Origin: Micromonospora mirobrigensis
GTDB lineage: Bacteria > Actinomycetota > Actinomycetes > Mycobacteriales > Micromonosporaceae
DNA: 64,000 nucleotides
Assembly (NCBI RefSeq): GCF_900091555.1
Contig: NZ_FMCX01000006.1
Location: forward strand, 29,106-93,105
Reading direction: 5' to 3'
The position numbers and the translations under genes are program-made. The notes below the pieces were generated by a model, which was given only the letters and a program-made list of their open reading frames with translations, searched no databases and was not told the origin of the DNA. Every line of letters starts with the position of its first letter. Positions within the stretch are counted from its first letter, which is position 1. Below, piece after piece: positions 22,508 to 30,258 of the stretch.

Positions 22508-24063
22508 GCGAGCGGTTGCAGATCGGTAGCGGCCCGGAAACCATCCGGGTGCTGAAAGCGGCCCTGACTGATGGGCTGCTGCCCGACACCTACGTCTCGG
22601 CCGGGTCGCTGGTGCACATGGAAGCCGTGTCCGGCGGCCTGGCCACCGCCGCCGACGAGGACTCGCCGCTGCCGGTGTCGGCCAGCGTCGTCACCCCCGC
22701 CGGGCTGGCGGGGCTGCTCGCCGAGCACGCCTACGTCTACCGGCTCAAGACCCGCAAGAGCGACACCGGCGACCCCGAGGTCTTCGAAGAGGAAGTCACC
22801 CCGCCCCGGGACACCCTCGCATCGGTGCTGGCCGGGAAGACGTGGCCGGGGGTGGCGCCGCTGCGCGGCATCATCGGCGCACCGGTGCTGCGCCGTGACG
22901 GCACCCTGTTGCAGCAACCTGGCTACGACAAGGCCACCGGCCTCTATCTCGCCTCCAAAGTCGCCCTGCCCCCGGTGCCCGACGAGCCCACCGCCGATCA
23001 GGTGGCCGAGGCCCGCACGTTCCTGCTCGGCCGGTTCCTGCGCGACTTCCCGTGGGCGTCGGCGGCGGATCGGGCGAACTATGTGGCGCTGCTGGCCACG
23101 CCGATCCTGCGGCACTTCACCCGCTCGCTGACGCCCTTCGCGCTGATCGACGCGACCATGCCGTCATCCGGCAAGACGATCCTGACCGCCGGTCCCGGGA
23201 TGCTCTACGGCCAGCGCGTGATGACCTGGGCCTACTCGGATGAAGAACTGCGCAAGTCCATCACCGCCGTGCTGGCCGAGCAGGTCGGCGTGGTCATCTG
23301 GGACAACCTCGCCGAGGGCAGCGTCATCGACTCGGCCGTGCTCGCCCAGCTCGTCACCAGCGGCGTGTGGTCCGACCGGCAGCTCGGCGCGTCGCGGAAC
23401 ATCGCCACCGTCAACGACCGGCTGTGGATGGCCACCGGCAACAACCTGCAAGTCGGCGGAGACATGGCCTCCCGCACCGTCCGCGTGCACCTCGACCCGG
23501 ACATGCCCCGCCCGGAACTGCGCGACCAAACCGGATTCGGCATCCCGCACCTCGACCAGTGGATCACCGACCCGACCAACCAACTCACCGTCCTATGGCA
23601 CCTGCTCGTGCTGGTGCTCGACTGGACTCGCCAAGGAGCGCCCAAGGTGTCCGGGCTGTCGATGCGGCAGTTCACCCCGTGGGCGCAAGCCCTCGGCGGA
23701 TTCCTGCACCACCACGGCATCGACGGGTTCCTCACCAACGCCGCCGACATCCGCGAGATCGACGAAGACGAAACGCGCTGGCGCGCGTTCCTCACCACCT
23801 GGCACGACCGCCACGGCGGCCGAGCGGTCACCGCCGCCGACCTGCGCCGCGACGCCGAGCCGGTGCAGCTCGGCAGCGACGTCCATGACCCGTGGGATGG
23901 GCAGTTCATCACCACCCACAACGGCCGCCTACCCAACCCCCTGCAACTCGGCCGCATGCTCACCGGACAAGCCGGACGCTGGCGCGGCAACCACGTCATC
24001 CGCGCCGGCCGCAACGACCGAGGCGACCGCGCCGTCTTCTGGGTCGAGCACCACGACGGATGA
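22504..24063 (+). CDS. Helicase-like replication ATPase
   Basis: Product of 519 residues, ATGA-coupled to the Prim-Pol gene. A P-loop is present in IDATMPSSGKT (215-225), with Walker B VVIWDN (263-268) and a sensor region RLWMATGNNLQVGGDMASRTVRVHLDP. The architecture is that of plasmid and phage D5/RepA-like replicative ATPases that load at an origin; the N-terminal 170 residues may carry the partner- or origin-binding part. The iteron array directly downstream is the likely target. Confidence 0.8.
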   Translation: MSERLQIGSGPETIRVLKAALTDGLLPDTYVSAGSLVHMEAVSGGLATAADEDSPLPVSASVVTPAGLAGLLAEHAYVYRLKTRKSDTGDPEVFEEEVTPPRDTLASVLAGKTWPGVAPLRGIIGAPVLRRDGTLLQQPGYDKATGLYLASKVALPPVPDEPTADQVAEARTFLLGRFLRDFPWASAADRANYVALLATPILRHFTRSLTPFALIDATMPSSGKTILTAGPGMLYGQRVMTWAYSDEELRKSITAVLAEQVGVVIWDNLAEGSVIDSAVLAQLVTSGVWSDRQLGASRNIATVNDRLWMATGNNLQVGGDMASRTVRVHLDPDMPRPELRDQTGFGIPHLDQWITDPTNQLTVLWHLLVLVLDWTRQGAPKVSGLSMRQFTPWAQALGGFLHHHGIDGFLTNAADIREIDEDETRWRAFLTTWHDRHGGRAVTAADLRRDAEPVQLGSDVHDPWDGQFITTHNGRLPNPLQLGRMLTGQAGRWRGNHVIRAGRNDRGDRAVFWVEHHDG

Positions 24064-24068
24064 AAACC

Positions 24069-24300
24069 GCTGAACCATCTCCGCATCTCCGCAACGCCGC
24101 ACTAACCAGCCACCACCAGCGGAAATACTCTGCGGAGATCAGAGCATCAGGGACTATCGATCTCCGCATCTCCGCACCCTGCTGCGGAGATGAACCCCGA
24201 TTGCGGAGATAGCCCCTCAGTCGGACTCCGCATCTCCGCAAGCATTCACCCAGCTCACAGCCATGTTTGCGGAGATGCGGAGATGCGGAGATGGTTCAGC
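24069..24300. repeat. Iteron array framed by a 25-bp inverted repeat; candidate origin
   Basis: TCTCCGCA/TGCGGAGA-type units occur about twelve times in both orientations. The array is framed by a perfect 25-bp inverted repeat: 24069-24093 (starting GCTGAACCATC) and 24276-24300 (ending GATGGTTCAGC). It lies directly after the replication genes. A replication origin or a copy-control region is the simplest reading. The rest of the gap to 24543 is GC-rich with no further gene. Confidence 0.7.
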
Positions 24301-24543
24301 CCCTCCCACAACGAGCGCCCACCACCGCGACCAACCCGCGTAGGCCGGCCCGCTGAGAGCCCCTGAGCCGCACCGGCCCATGCCATCACCCCGGCCCACC
24401 CGAAATCTTGCCCCCACGGCGCTCACAGCCGGCCGCTCTAACGGTCTCCATCGATGCGCCTGTCACACCTAGCAACTGACCCTCGCCCGACGAGAACGCC
24501 CGCCACCGGCGCTCTCAACCCACCGGAACCACGGGGAGAAGCC

Positions 24544-24753
24544 GTGCCCACGCCAGACAACCGCGTCGTCCTGACCATCGAAGAAGCCGCCCAACGACTC
24601 GGCATCGGCCGCACCACCATGTACGCCCTCATCAAGACCGGCCAAATCCGCACCGTCACCATCGGCCGCCTCCGCCGCGTCCCCACCTTCTGCCTCGACG
24701 AGTACGTGCAGAACCTGCTCACCAAACCGACCCACCTCGACCACGCCGCCTGA
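24544..24753 (+). CDS. xis: Excisionase-like HTH protein (Xis)
   Basis: Product of 69 residues from the GTG at 24544 behind GGGGAGAA. The sequence VVLTIEEAAQRLGIGRTTMYALIKTGQIRTVTIGRLRRVP is a complete MerR-like excisionase domain (HTH_17). It lies 16 bases upstream of the integrase gene and is surely cotranscribed. It should bend DNA at the att sites and favour excision. An upstream in-frame ATG at 24454 lacks a good ribosome-binding site. Confidence 0.85.
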   Translation: MPTPDNRVVLTIEEAAQRLGIGRTTMYALIKTGQIRTVTIGRLRRVPTFCLDEYVQNLLTKPTHLDHAA

Positions 24754-24769
24754 CGAAAGGAGCCAGCCG

Positions 24770-25981
24770 ATGGGGCGCAAGCCGAACGGTGCATCGAGCA
24801 TCTACAAGGGCGGTGACGGCTATTGGCACGGTCGCGTCACGGTCGGGGTGAAGGACAACGGCAAGCCGGACCGGCGGCATGTTCAGGCGAAGACCGAGGC
24901 CGAGGTGATCCGCAAAGTCCGGGCGTTGGAACGCGAGCGCGACCACGGCACCGTGCGGAAGCCGGGGCAGCGCTGGACGGTCGAGAAGTGGCTGACGCAC
25001 TGGGTCGAGAACATCGCCGGCCCGGTGGTTCGCACGAACACCCTCGACGGCTACCGGGTGGCCGTCCGCCGGCACCTGATCCCCGGCGTCGGCGCCCACC
25101 GCCTCGACCGCCTGGAGCCGGAGCACCTGGAGAAGCTGTACGCCCGGATGATGGCTAACGGCAGTGCGGCCGGCACCGCCCACCAGGCGCACCGAACGAT
25201 TCGTACGGCGCTCGGCGAAGCGGTGCGCCGCGGGCACCTCGCTCGGAATCCCGCCGCGCTGGCCAAGCCGCCGCGCCTCCCGGATTCCGAGGTGCAGCCG
25301 TACTCCGTTCCGGAGGTGCAGGCGATCCTCCGCGCGGCGGCTTCGCGGAGGAACAGCGCCCGGTGGGCGGTAGCGCTGGCCCTCGGTCTGCGCCAGGGTG
25401 AAGCGCTCGGCCTGAAGTGGCCAGACGTGGATTTGGACAACGGCACCCTGACTGTGCGCCGCGCGCTTCTCCGGCCGAAATGGCGGCACGGCTGCGACGG
25501 GAAGTGCGAGCAGAAGTTGCCCGGCCAGTGCCCGGACCGGGCGAACGAACGTCCGGTAGCGGCGGACACCAAATCCCGCGCCGGCCGCCGCTCCATAGGA
25601 CTGCCGGACGCGCTGGTGGAACTGCTCCGGCAGCACCGAAAGGAGCAGGACGCCGAGCGCGAAACCGCCGCCCAGCTCTGGCGCGATGAAGGCTGGGTGT
25701 TCGCCTCGCCGACCGGCGAGGCGATCCATCAGGCGACGGACTACGACGAATGGAAGCGGCTGCTCAAGCTCGCCGGAGTGCGGGACGGCCGGCTTCACGA
25801 CGCGCGGCACACCGCCGCCACCGTGCTCCTGGTCCTCGGCGTCTCCGGCCGCGCCGTGATGGGCATCATGGGCTGGTCGAACTCTGCGATGGCCGTCCGG
25901 TACCAGCATATGACCGACCAGGTGCGTCGGGACATCGCCCAGCAGCTCGGTGGACTGCTCTGGGGAGAAGGCTCGAAATAG
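24770..25981 (+). CDS. int: Tyrosine site-specific integrase
   Basis: Product of 403 residues. An N-terminal arm-binding region (SIYKGGDGYWHGRVTV) is followed by a core-binding SAM-like domain (about 66-160) and a catalytic domain with Arg208 (GLRQGEALGLKW), Lys268 (TKSRAGRRS), His343 and Arg346 (LHDARHTAAT), Trp369 (GIMGWS) and the nucleophile Tyr378 (RYQHM). A Cys-rich insertion (HGCDGKCEQKLPGQC, about 240-254) lies before the Lys, as in many actinomycete integrases. It recombines within the tRNA-Ser 3' region, whose two copies border the element. Confidence 0.93.
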   Translation: MGRKPNGASSIYKGGDGYWHGRVTVGVKDNGKPDRRHVQAKTEAEVIRKVRALERERDHGTVRKPGQRWTVEKWLTHWVENIAGPVVRTNTLDGYRVAVRRHLIPGVGAHRLDRLEPEHLEKLYARMMANGSAAGTAHQAHRTIRTALGEAVRRGHLARNPAALAKPPRLPDSEVQPYSVPEVQAILRAAASRRNSARWAVALALGLRQGEALGLKWPDVDLDNGTLTVRRALLRPKWRHGCDGKCEQKLPGQCPDRANERPVAADTKSRAGRRSIGLPDALVELLRQHRKEQDAERETAAQLWRDEGWVFASPTGEAIHQATDYDEWKRLLKLAGVRDGRLHDARHTAATVLLVLGVSGRAVMGIMGWSNSAMAVRYQHMTDQVRRDIAQQLGGLLWGEGSK

Positions 25982-26023
25982 CTTGGTGGGCCGGTTTCGG
26001 CCGGCCCACCAGTTCACAGGATG

Positions 26024-26545
26024 TCAGACGGATCTTTCGGCGGTCTGTCGCCCGTAACTGTTGCCCTTTTTGGTTTCTCTGACTCGTTGGAGCTGTATTG
26101 CGTCTGCGACGGTGTATATTGGTCCGCTCTTGGTTCTGGCGACAGGTGGCGGGAACCATGCCTGCCTCGACAACTGCTGTACTCGCTGCCTGGAGACACC
26201 TAGCTGAATTGCAATCTCGGCCAGCGTCACGAGTTCTGGCACCTGTTCGGGCGTGCCGTCCGGGCGAACCGAAACTGAAAGCGGAATGATCTCCGCTTCC
26301 GCGACCCTCTGAATCCACTCCAGCGTCCGTGCGGCTTTGGACAGCGCAGACGACACTGTTTTGCGACGTAGCGTCTGGGTCGCCACTAGCGCAGCGCCAT
26401 TTCGACGCTCCACGACTTTCCAGTCCAGCGGCAGTCTGTCGTTCCGCGCCTTGGACGCCCTGAGCGCTTGCGGTGTGCTGGAGAAAATTATCTCAATGAT
26501 CCAGTCGTCCATGAACGGCACCTGATGCGTCGGTCCTTGTGCCAT
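26024..26545 (-). CDS. HTH-domain protein near attR, unknown
   Basis: Product of 173 residues from the ATG at 26545 (MAQGPTHQVPFMDD). The N-terminal half (WIIEIIFSSTPQALRASKARNDRLPLDWKVVERRNGAALVATQTLR) looks alpha/beta; the C-terminal half has VTLAEIAIQLGVSRQRVQQLSRQAWFPPPVA, a clear helix-turn-helix. It follows a small membrane-protein gene by four bases and is convergent with the integrase. Base composition is lower in GC than the transfer genes. It may be a regulator or the DNA-binding half of a two-gene module. Confidence 0.65.
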   Translation of the reverse strand: MAQGPTHQVPFMDDWIIEIIFSSTPQALRASKARNDRLPLDWKVVERRNGAALVATQTLRRKTVSSALSKAARTLEWIQRVAEAEIIPLSVSVRPDGTPEQVPELVTLAEIAIQLGVSRQRVQQLSRQAWFPPPVARTKSGPIYTVADAIQLQRVRETKKGNSYGRQTAERSV

Positions 26546-26549
26546 CAAC

Positions 26550-26762
26550 TTACTCGGCGAGCCAGTAGCAAAGGAATCCCTGCATCACAGGCAAGCTAGT
26601 GAGGGTGAGCAGTTCGTCTCCAGTGCGCCGGTAGACCAGGTATGAAGCGGTGGTGGTAGCGACAGCAATGACAAAGTGTCTAACGGTTATTGGACGGCGT
26701 GGCCTCATGTTCCGGAGCCCCCAGAGGCCTTCCGAGTACTGTTCCAAGTCGCTAGGCTGCAC
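26550..26762 (-). CDS. Small membrane protein paired with the HTH gene
   Basis: Product of 70 residues from the GTG at 26762, which has AAGGAG five bases upstream. After a short polar N-terminus there is a basic segment (RPRRPITVRH), a hydrophobic span (FVIAVATTTASYLVYR), a short polar loop and a second hydrophobic stretch (LLTLTSLPVMQGFLCYWL). It lies four bases before the HTH gene. The longer frame upstream of this GTG crosses a terminator-like hairpin and is unlikely to be coding. Confidence 0.55.
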   Translation of the reverse strand: MQPSDLEQYSEGLWGLRNMRPRRPITVRHFVIAVATTTASYLVYRRTGDELLTLTSLPVMQGFLCYWLAE

Positions 26763-26797
26763 TGTGGCTCCTTGCTTGCTGATGAGTAGGGAGCATG

Positions 26798-26828
26798 GCG
26801 GCGCCCGAGGGACGAGCTCGGGCGCCGC
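26798..26828. terminator. Terminator-like hairpin upstream of the membrane-protein gene
   Basis: GCGGCGCCCGAG (26798-26809) pairs perfectly with CTCGGGCGCCGC (26817-26828), loop 7, followed on the plus strand by TTTCATTTT. It may stop readthrough into the att region or act as an attenuator for the minus-strand pair. Confidence 0.6.
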
Positions 26829-26923
26829 TTTCATTTTGCGGAAGGTTCTTGCCCAAATGACGCACAGTCTGTGCGACTGAGATGAAAGGGTCTCTGAGCT
26901 GCGGGGCCTACAGGTGGGCAGCT

Positions 26924-26966
26924 CTTGTCGGTGACAAGTAAAGGATTGTCGCCGACAACCCTTTAC
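26924..26966. promoter_or_regulatory. Two adjoining palindromes with TTGTC/GACAA half-sites
   Basis: CTTGTC-3 nt-GACAAG (26924-26938) touches a 29-base near-palindrome (26938-26966, 13 of 14 pairs matching, centre CGCCG). Both share TTGTC(G) half-sites. Located between the last element genes and the right terminus, they may bind Xis, Int or a regulator. No gene is seen from 26763 to 27260. Confidence 0.5.
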
Positions 26967-27161
26967 GTCCACCTCCCAACTTCAACGCCGGTAGGGGAGC
27001 CCACCACGGGGCCTCGCGGCGGGTGGGTTGGCGCTCCCAGTAGCTGTCCTGCCGGCGTTTGTGGTCCTTGCGGCGGCTCGGCGGGTTGCTCCGGGCGTCC
27101 AGGTGTCCTACCGCCCTCCCCTGGAGACCGGGCGAGCTTGCGGCCAGTCTGCCCGGACAGG

Positions 27162-27189
27162 CGGCAACTGAGACGACAACTGAGACGGC
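27162..27189 (+). repeat. Terminal direct repeat, right copy (possible Int arm sites)
   Basis: CGGCAACTGAGACGAC (27162-27177) is identical to 10644-10659; directly after it CAACTGAGACGGC repeats the core again, giving tandem CAACTGAGAC units. Confidence 0.5.
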
Positions 27190-27207
27190 AGCGGCCGTGG
27201 AGACGAT

Positions 27208-27239
27208 TCAGGGCCGGTCCCCGTGGGGGCCGGCCCTGA
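27208..27239 (-). terminator. Terminator below tRNA-Ser(GGA)
   Basis: TCAGGGCCGG and CCGGCCCTGA pair around a G/C-rich loop (27208-27239). It lies where the tRNA transcript should end and was probably brought in by the element with the replacement 3' end; it resembles the old terminator at 10452-10481. Confidence 0.65.
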
Positions 27240-27259
27240 CGTTCTTCCTGCTCAAGCGA

Positions 27260-27314
27260 GCGGAGGATACGAGATTCGAACTCGTGAGGGTGTTAACCCA
27301 ACACGCTTTCCAAG
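27260..27314 (-). repeat. attR: element-supplied 3' part of tRNA-Ser(GGA)
   Basis: The 55-base match to attL (10489-10543), differing at one base. It covers the tRNA from the 3' side of the anticodon stem to the discriminator, so integration restores a complete tRNA gene. Confidence 0.9.
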
Positions 27315-27345
27315 CGTGCGCCCTAGGCCTCTAGGCGAATCCTCC
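27261..27345 (-). tRNA. tRNA-Ser(GGA), integration target
   Basis: Class II tRNA of 85 nt. The acceptor pairs GGAGGAT with ATCCTCC, the anticodon arm ACGCTTGGAAAGCGT carries GGA, and there is a long variable arm (GTTGGGTTAACACCCTC) and GTTCGAATC. No CCA is encoded. The 3' part comes from the integrated element. Confidence 0.95.
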
Positions 27346-27427
27346 GCGAGCCAGGATACAGGTACCCGGCGGCCGGGCCACCCCACCACCCCCTGAAGAT
27401 CCACGCCGGGTCGGGTAGGCTTGGCGG

Positions 27428-27517
27428 CACCTCCCGTGCGGCGGTATCTCGTGAACCTCCCCAGGGCCGGAAGGCAGCAAGGATAAGCGAGCTCTGCCGG
27501 GTGCACGGGAGGCCTTT
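27428..27517 (+). ncRNA. ffs: Signal recognition particle RNA, small type
   Basis: The conserved domain IV hairpin is present (GTGAACC ... CCAGGGCCGGAAGGCAGCAA followed by GGATAAG), closed by the terminal stem CCTCCCGTGC (27430-27439) / GCACGGGAGG (27503-27512) and followed by TTTTT. It acts with Ffh in membrane targeting. It lies just upstream of dnaX, a common actinobacterial arrangement. Confidence 0.93.
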
Positions 27518-27624
27518 TTGTCTCCGGGCGCCGGTACCGTGACTGCGGGTCAGGTCACGGGGTGGTGGGTGGTCACCCGCGCCCGACCGGCGCAGAATGG
27601 CTCGGTCGAGAGGAGGCGGGACGC

Positions 27625-30249
27625 GTGACGCTGGCGCTCTACCGCAAATACCGGCCGCGCACCTTCGCCGAGATGATCGGCCAGGAGCAGGTCACCGAGC
27701 CGCTGTCCCAGGCACTGCGCAGCGGCCGGCTCAACCACGCCTACCTCTTCTCCGGCCCGCGGGGTTGCGGCAAGACCTCCAGCGCCCGGATCCTGGCCCG
27801 CTCGCTCAACTGTGAGCAGGGCCCCACCCCCGAGCCGTGCGGGCAGTGCGAGTCCTGCCGGGGGCTGGCCCCCGACGGCAGCGGGTCGATCGACGTCATC
27901 GAGATCGACGCGGCCAGCCACGGCGGCGTCGACGACGCCCGGGACCTGCGCGAGAAGGCGTTCTTCGCGCCGGCCCGCAGCCGCTTCAAGATCTACATCA
28001 TCGACGAGGCGCACATGGTCTCGTCGGCCGGCTTCAACGCCCTGCTCAAGCTGGTCGAGGAGCCGCCGGAGTACGTCAAGTTCATCTTCGCCACCACCGA
28101 GCCGGAGAAGGTCCTCGGCACGATCAGGTCGCGGACCCACCACTACCCGTTCCGGCTGTTCCCGCCGAAGGTGGTCCGGCCGTACCTTGAGCAGTTGACC
28201 GAGGCGGAGGGGGTCAAGGTCGACCCGGCCGTCTTCCCGCTCGTGGTGCGCGCCGGTGCGGGCAGCATGCGGGACAGCCTCTCCGTGCTCGACCAGCTCA
28301 TCGCGGGCGCCGGCCCGGAGGGGGTCAGCTACGCCCGGGCCGTCGCGCTGCTCGGCGTGACCGACTCGGCGCTGATCGACGAGATGTGCGACGCGCTGGC
28401 CGCCGGGGACGGCGCCGCCGCGTACGCCACCGTCGACCGGGTGGCCGAGGCCGGGCACGACCTGCGTCGGTTCGCCTCCGACCTGCTGGAACGGCTGCGC
28501 GACCTGATCGTCCTCCAGCAGGTGCCGGACGCCGCCGCCAAGGGTCTCATCGACGGCCCGGCCGACCAGATGGAGCGGATGGCCGCCCAGGCCCAGCGGC
28601 TCGGTCCGGCCACCCTGTCCCGGTGCGCCGACATCGTGCACAACGGGCTGGTCGAGATGCGCGGCGCCACCGCGCCCCGGCTGCTGATGGAGCTGATCTG
28701 CGCCCGGATGCTGCTGCCCGGTGCCGACGACTCGACCGGTGGGCTGCTCCAGCGCCTGGAACGCATGGAGCGCCGGCTCACCCTGGGTGGCGGCGAGCTG
28801 CCGCCGGCCGCCGCCGGGCCCGCGCCGGTCGCGCCCGCCCCGGAGGTACGCCAGCAGCCTCCCGCCCCGGCCGCGGCTGCCGCCGCGCCAGCCCCGGAGA
28901 CCGCCGGCGAGCCGGCGGCTGCCGCACCCCCGCAGGCCGTCCCCGCGGCCGTCCCGTCCCAGGAAGCGACCGGCCCGTCCCACGGCTCGGCCGCCCATTC
29001 CCACGGCTCGGCCGCGCCGGCCGCGCCGGAGTCCGGCGCCCCGGCCCGCCGCCCGGTGCCGCCTTCGGCGGTGCTGCCCGACCCGGCGACCCCCGCCCCG
29101 CCCCGCCCCGGCGCGTCCGCCCCGGGCGCGCTGGACGCGGTTGCGGTCCGCCGGGCCTGGCCGGACATCGTGGCCAAGGTGAACCGGATCAAGAAGCCGG
29201 CGGCGGCGCTGATGCGGGACGCGGTGGTCCGCGACGTCGACGGCGACACGCTGGTGCTGACCGTCAAGTCGCCGGTGCTGGCGCAGATGATGGGCAACCA
29301 GACCTCTGTGCTGGCCGAGGCGCTGTACGAGGAGTTCGGTGTCCGCTGGCAGATCCGCTGCGAGGTGGCCGGCGAGCGGGGTGGCAGCACGCTCGGCGCC
29401 CCGGCGCCGTCGTCCGCGCCGGCCCGACCGGCCGCCCAGCCGCCTGCGGCTCCCGCCCAGCCGCCTGCGGCTGCCGCGCAACCGCCAGCGGCCCCCGTCC
29501 GGCCCGCTGCCGGTCACGACCAGCCCGGCGGCTCGGCCCGTCCCGACAGTGCCCGGGACGGCGGTGCTCGTAACGGCAGTGCCCCCACCGGCGGTGGCGA
29601 CCCGTCGGGCGGCGGATCCGACGACGAGGACTGGCCCGAGCCGGCCCGACCCGGCGGCGACGGCGCTCCCCGCGCGGGGGCCCGGCCGGAGGGCGTTGCC
29701 GGCACGGCGGACGATGCCGGCGGTGACTGGCCGGAGGCGGCCCGCCCGGGTGGCTCGCCGACGAGCGCCCCGAACGGCGGTCCCGCAGGCAGCTCCGGCG
29801 CGCACCCGCCGGTCGCGGTCGACCCCGGTGTCAACCCGCCGACCGCGACCAACTCCGGCGGGAGCGCTGCGCCCGGATCCGGGTCGGCCCCGGCGGCACC
29901 GCGACGGCCGGCCAACGGCGCGCCGGTGAGCAGCGCGATCGCCGCCGCGCGGGCTGCCGCGGCGGGCGCCGGCAAGGGCGCGCGGACCGGTCCGGAGGCG
30001 CGTAGGACCGCCGACGCGGACTGGGCGGGGGAGCCGCCGTACGACCCGGACTTCGACGGGCCGCTGCGCGGCGGCCGGTCGGGCGGGCAGCCGGCCACCC
30101 CGGCCTACGAGGGCTTCGACCCGGGTGACGAGCCGCTCGACGTGGTGATCGACGAGCGGACCGCCCGGCAGTCCAGCGAGGAGCAGGCCGTGCAGCTGCT
30201 CCGGGAGGCGTTCGGCGCCGAGAAGATCGACGAGGTGGACGCCCGCTAG
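27625..30249 (+). CDS. dnaX: DNA polymerase III subunit gamma/tau
   Basis: Product of 874 residues. The GTG at 27625 follows AGGAGG by eight bases (MTLALYRKYRPRTF). The clamp-loader AAA+ module is complete: Walker A GPRGCGKT (44-51), the Cys4 zinc site (Cys63, 72, 75, 78), Walker B IIDEAH (125-130) and TTEPEKV. The tau-type tail is very long and Pro/Ala/Gly-rich with a folded segment near ALDAVAVRRAWPDIVAKVNRIKKPAAALMRDA. No slippery A-run for a programmed frameshift is seen, so a separate gamma form is unlikely. Confidence 0.95.
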   Translation: MTLALYRKYRPRTFAEMIGQEQVTEPLSQALRSGRLNHAYLFSGPRGCGKTSSARILARSLNCEQGPTPEPCGQCESCRGLAPDGSGSIDVIEIDAASHGGVDDARDLREKAFFAPARSRFKIYIIDEAHMVSSAGFNALLKLVEEPPEYVKFIFATTEPEKVLGTIRSRTHHYPFRLFPPKVVRPYLEQLTEAEGVKVDPAVFPLVVRAGAGSMRDSLSVLDQLIAGAGPEGVSYARAVALLGVTDSALIDEMCDALAAGDGAAAYATVDRVAEAGHDLRRFASDLLERLRDLIVLQQVPDAAAKGLIDGPADQMERMAAQAQRLGPATLSRCADIVHNGLVEMRGATAPRLLMELICARMLLPGADDSTGGLLQRLERMERRLTLGGGELPPAAAGPAPVAPAPEVRQQPPAPAAAAAAPAPETAGEPAAAAPPQAVPAAVPSQEATGPSHGSAAHSHGSAAPAAPESGAPARRPVPPSAVLPDPATPAPPRPGASAPGALDAVAVRRAWPDIVAKVNRIKKPAAALMRDAVVRDVDGDTLVLTVKSPVLAQMMGNQTSVLAEALYEEFGVRWQIRCEVAGERGGSTLGAPAPSSAPARPAAQPPAAPAQPPAAAAQPPAAPVRPAAGHDQPGGSARPDSARDGGARNGSAPTGGGDPSGGGSDDEDWPEPARPGGDGAPRAGARPEGVAGTADDAGGDWPEAARPGGSPTSAPNGGPAGSSGAHPPVAVDPGVNPPTATNSGGSAAPGSGSAPAAPRRPANGAPVSSAIAAARAAAAGAGKGARTGPEARRTADADWAGEPPYDPDFDGPLRGGRSGGQPATPAYEGFDPGDEPLDVVIDERTARQSSEEQAVQLLREAFGAEKIDEVDAR

Positions 30250-30258
30250 CCCGGCCGG

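Larger units (their letters stand above)
10489..27314. mobile_element. Integrated AICE-type element in tRNA-Ser(GGA)
   Basis: About 16.8 kb bounded by attL (10489-10543) and attR (27260-27314). It holds an integrase and Xis-like protein beside attR, Prim-Pol plus helicase-like ATPase, an FtsK/TraB-type translocase, a Spd-like membrane protein, a Nudix protein, small zinc proteins, two HTH control genes, and cargo near each end. This is the organisation known for AICEs, which move double-stranded DNA with one TraB-like pump and replicate by RepSA, RepAM or Prim-Pol. No relaxase or type IV secretion genes are seen. The 10.8-13.2 kb part has lower GC than the rest. Confidence 0.88.

Noticed and set aside
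24069..24300. CRISPR array
   Set aside because: Units are 8-10 bases, occur in both orientations with irregular spacing, and no cas genes are near; it reads as iterons.
26763..26972. N-terminal extension of the small membrane protein to 140 residues
   Set aside because: It would run through a strong terminator-like hairpin, and a good SD serves the GTG at 26762.
27625..30249. Programmed frameshift giving a short DnaX (gamma)
   Set aside because: No slippery A-rich heptamer with a downstream stem was seen in the expected region.
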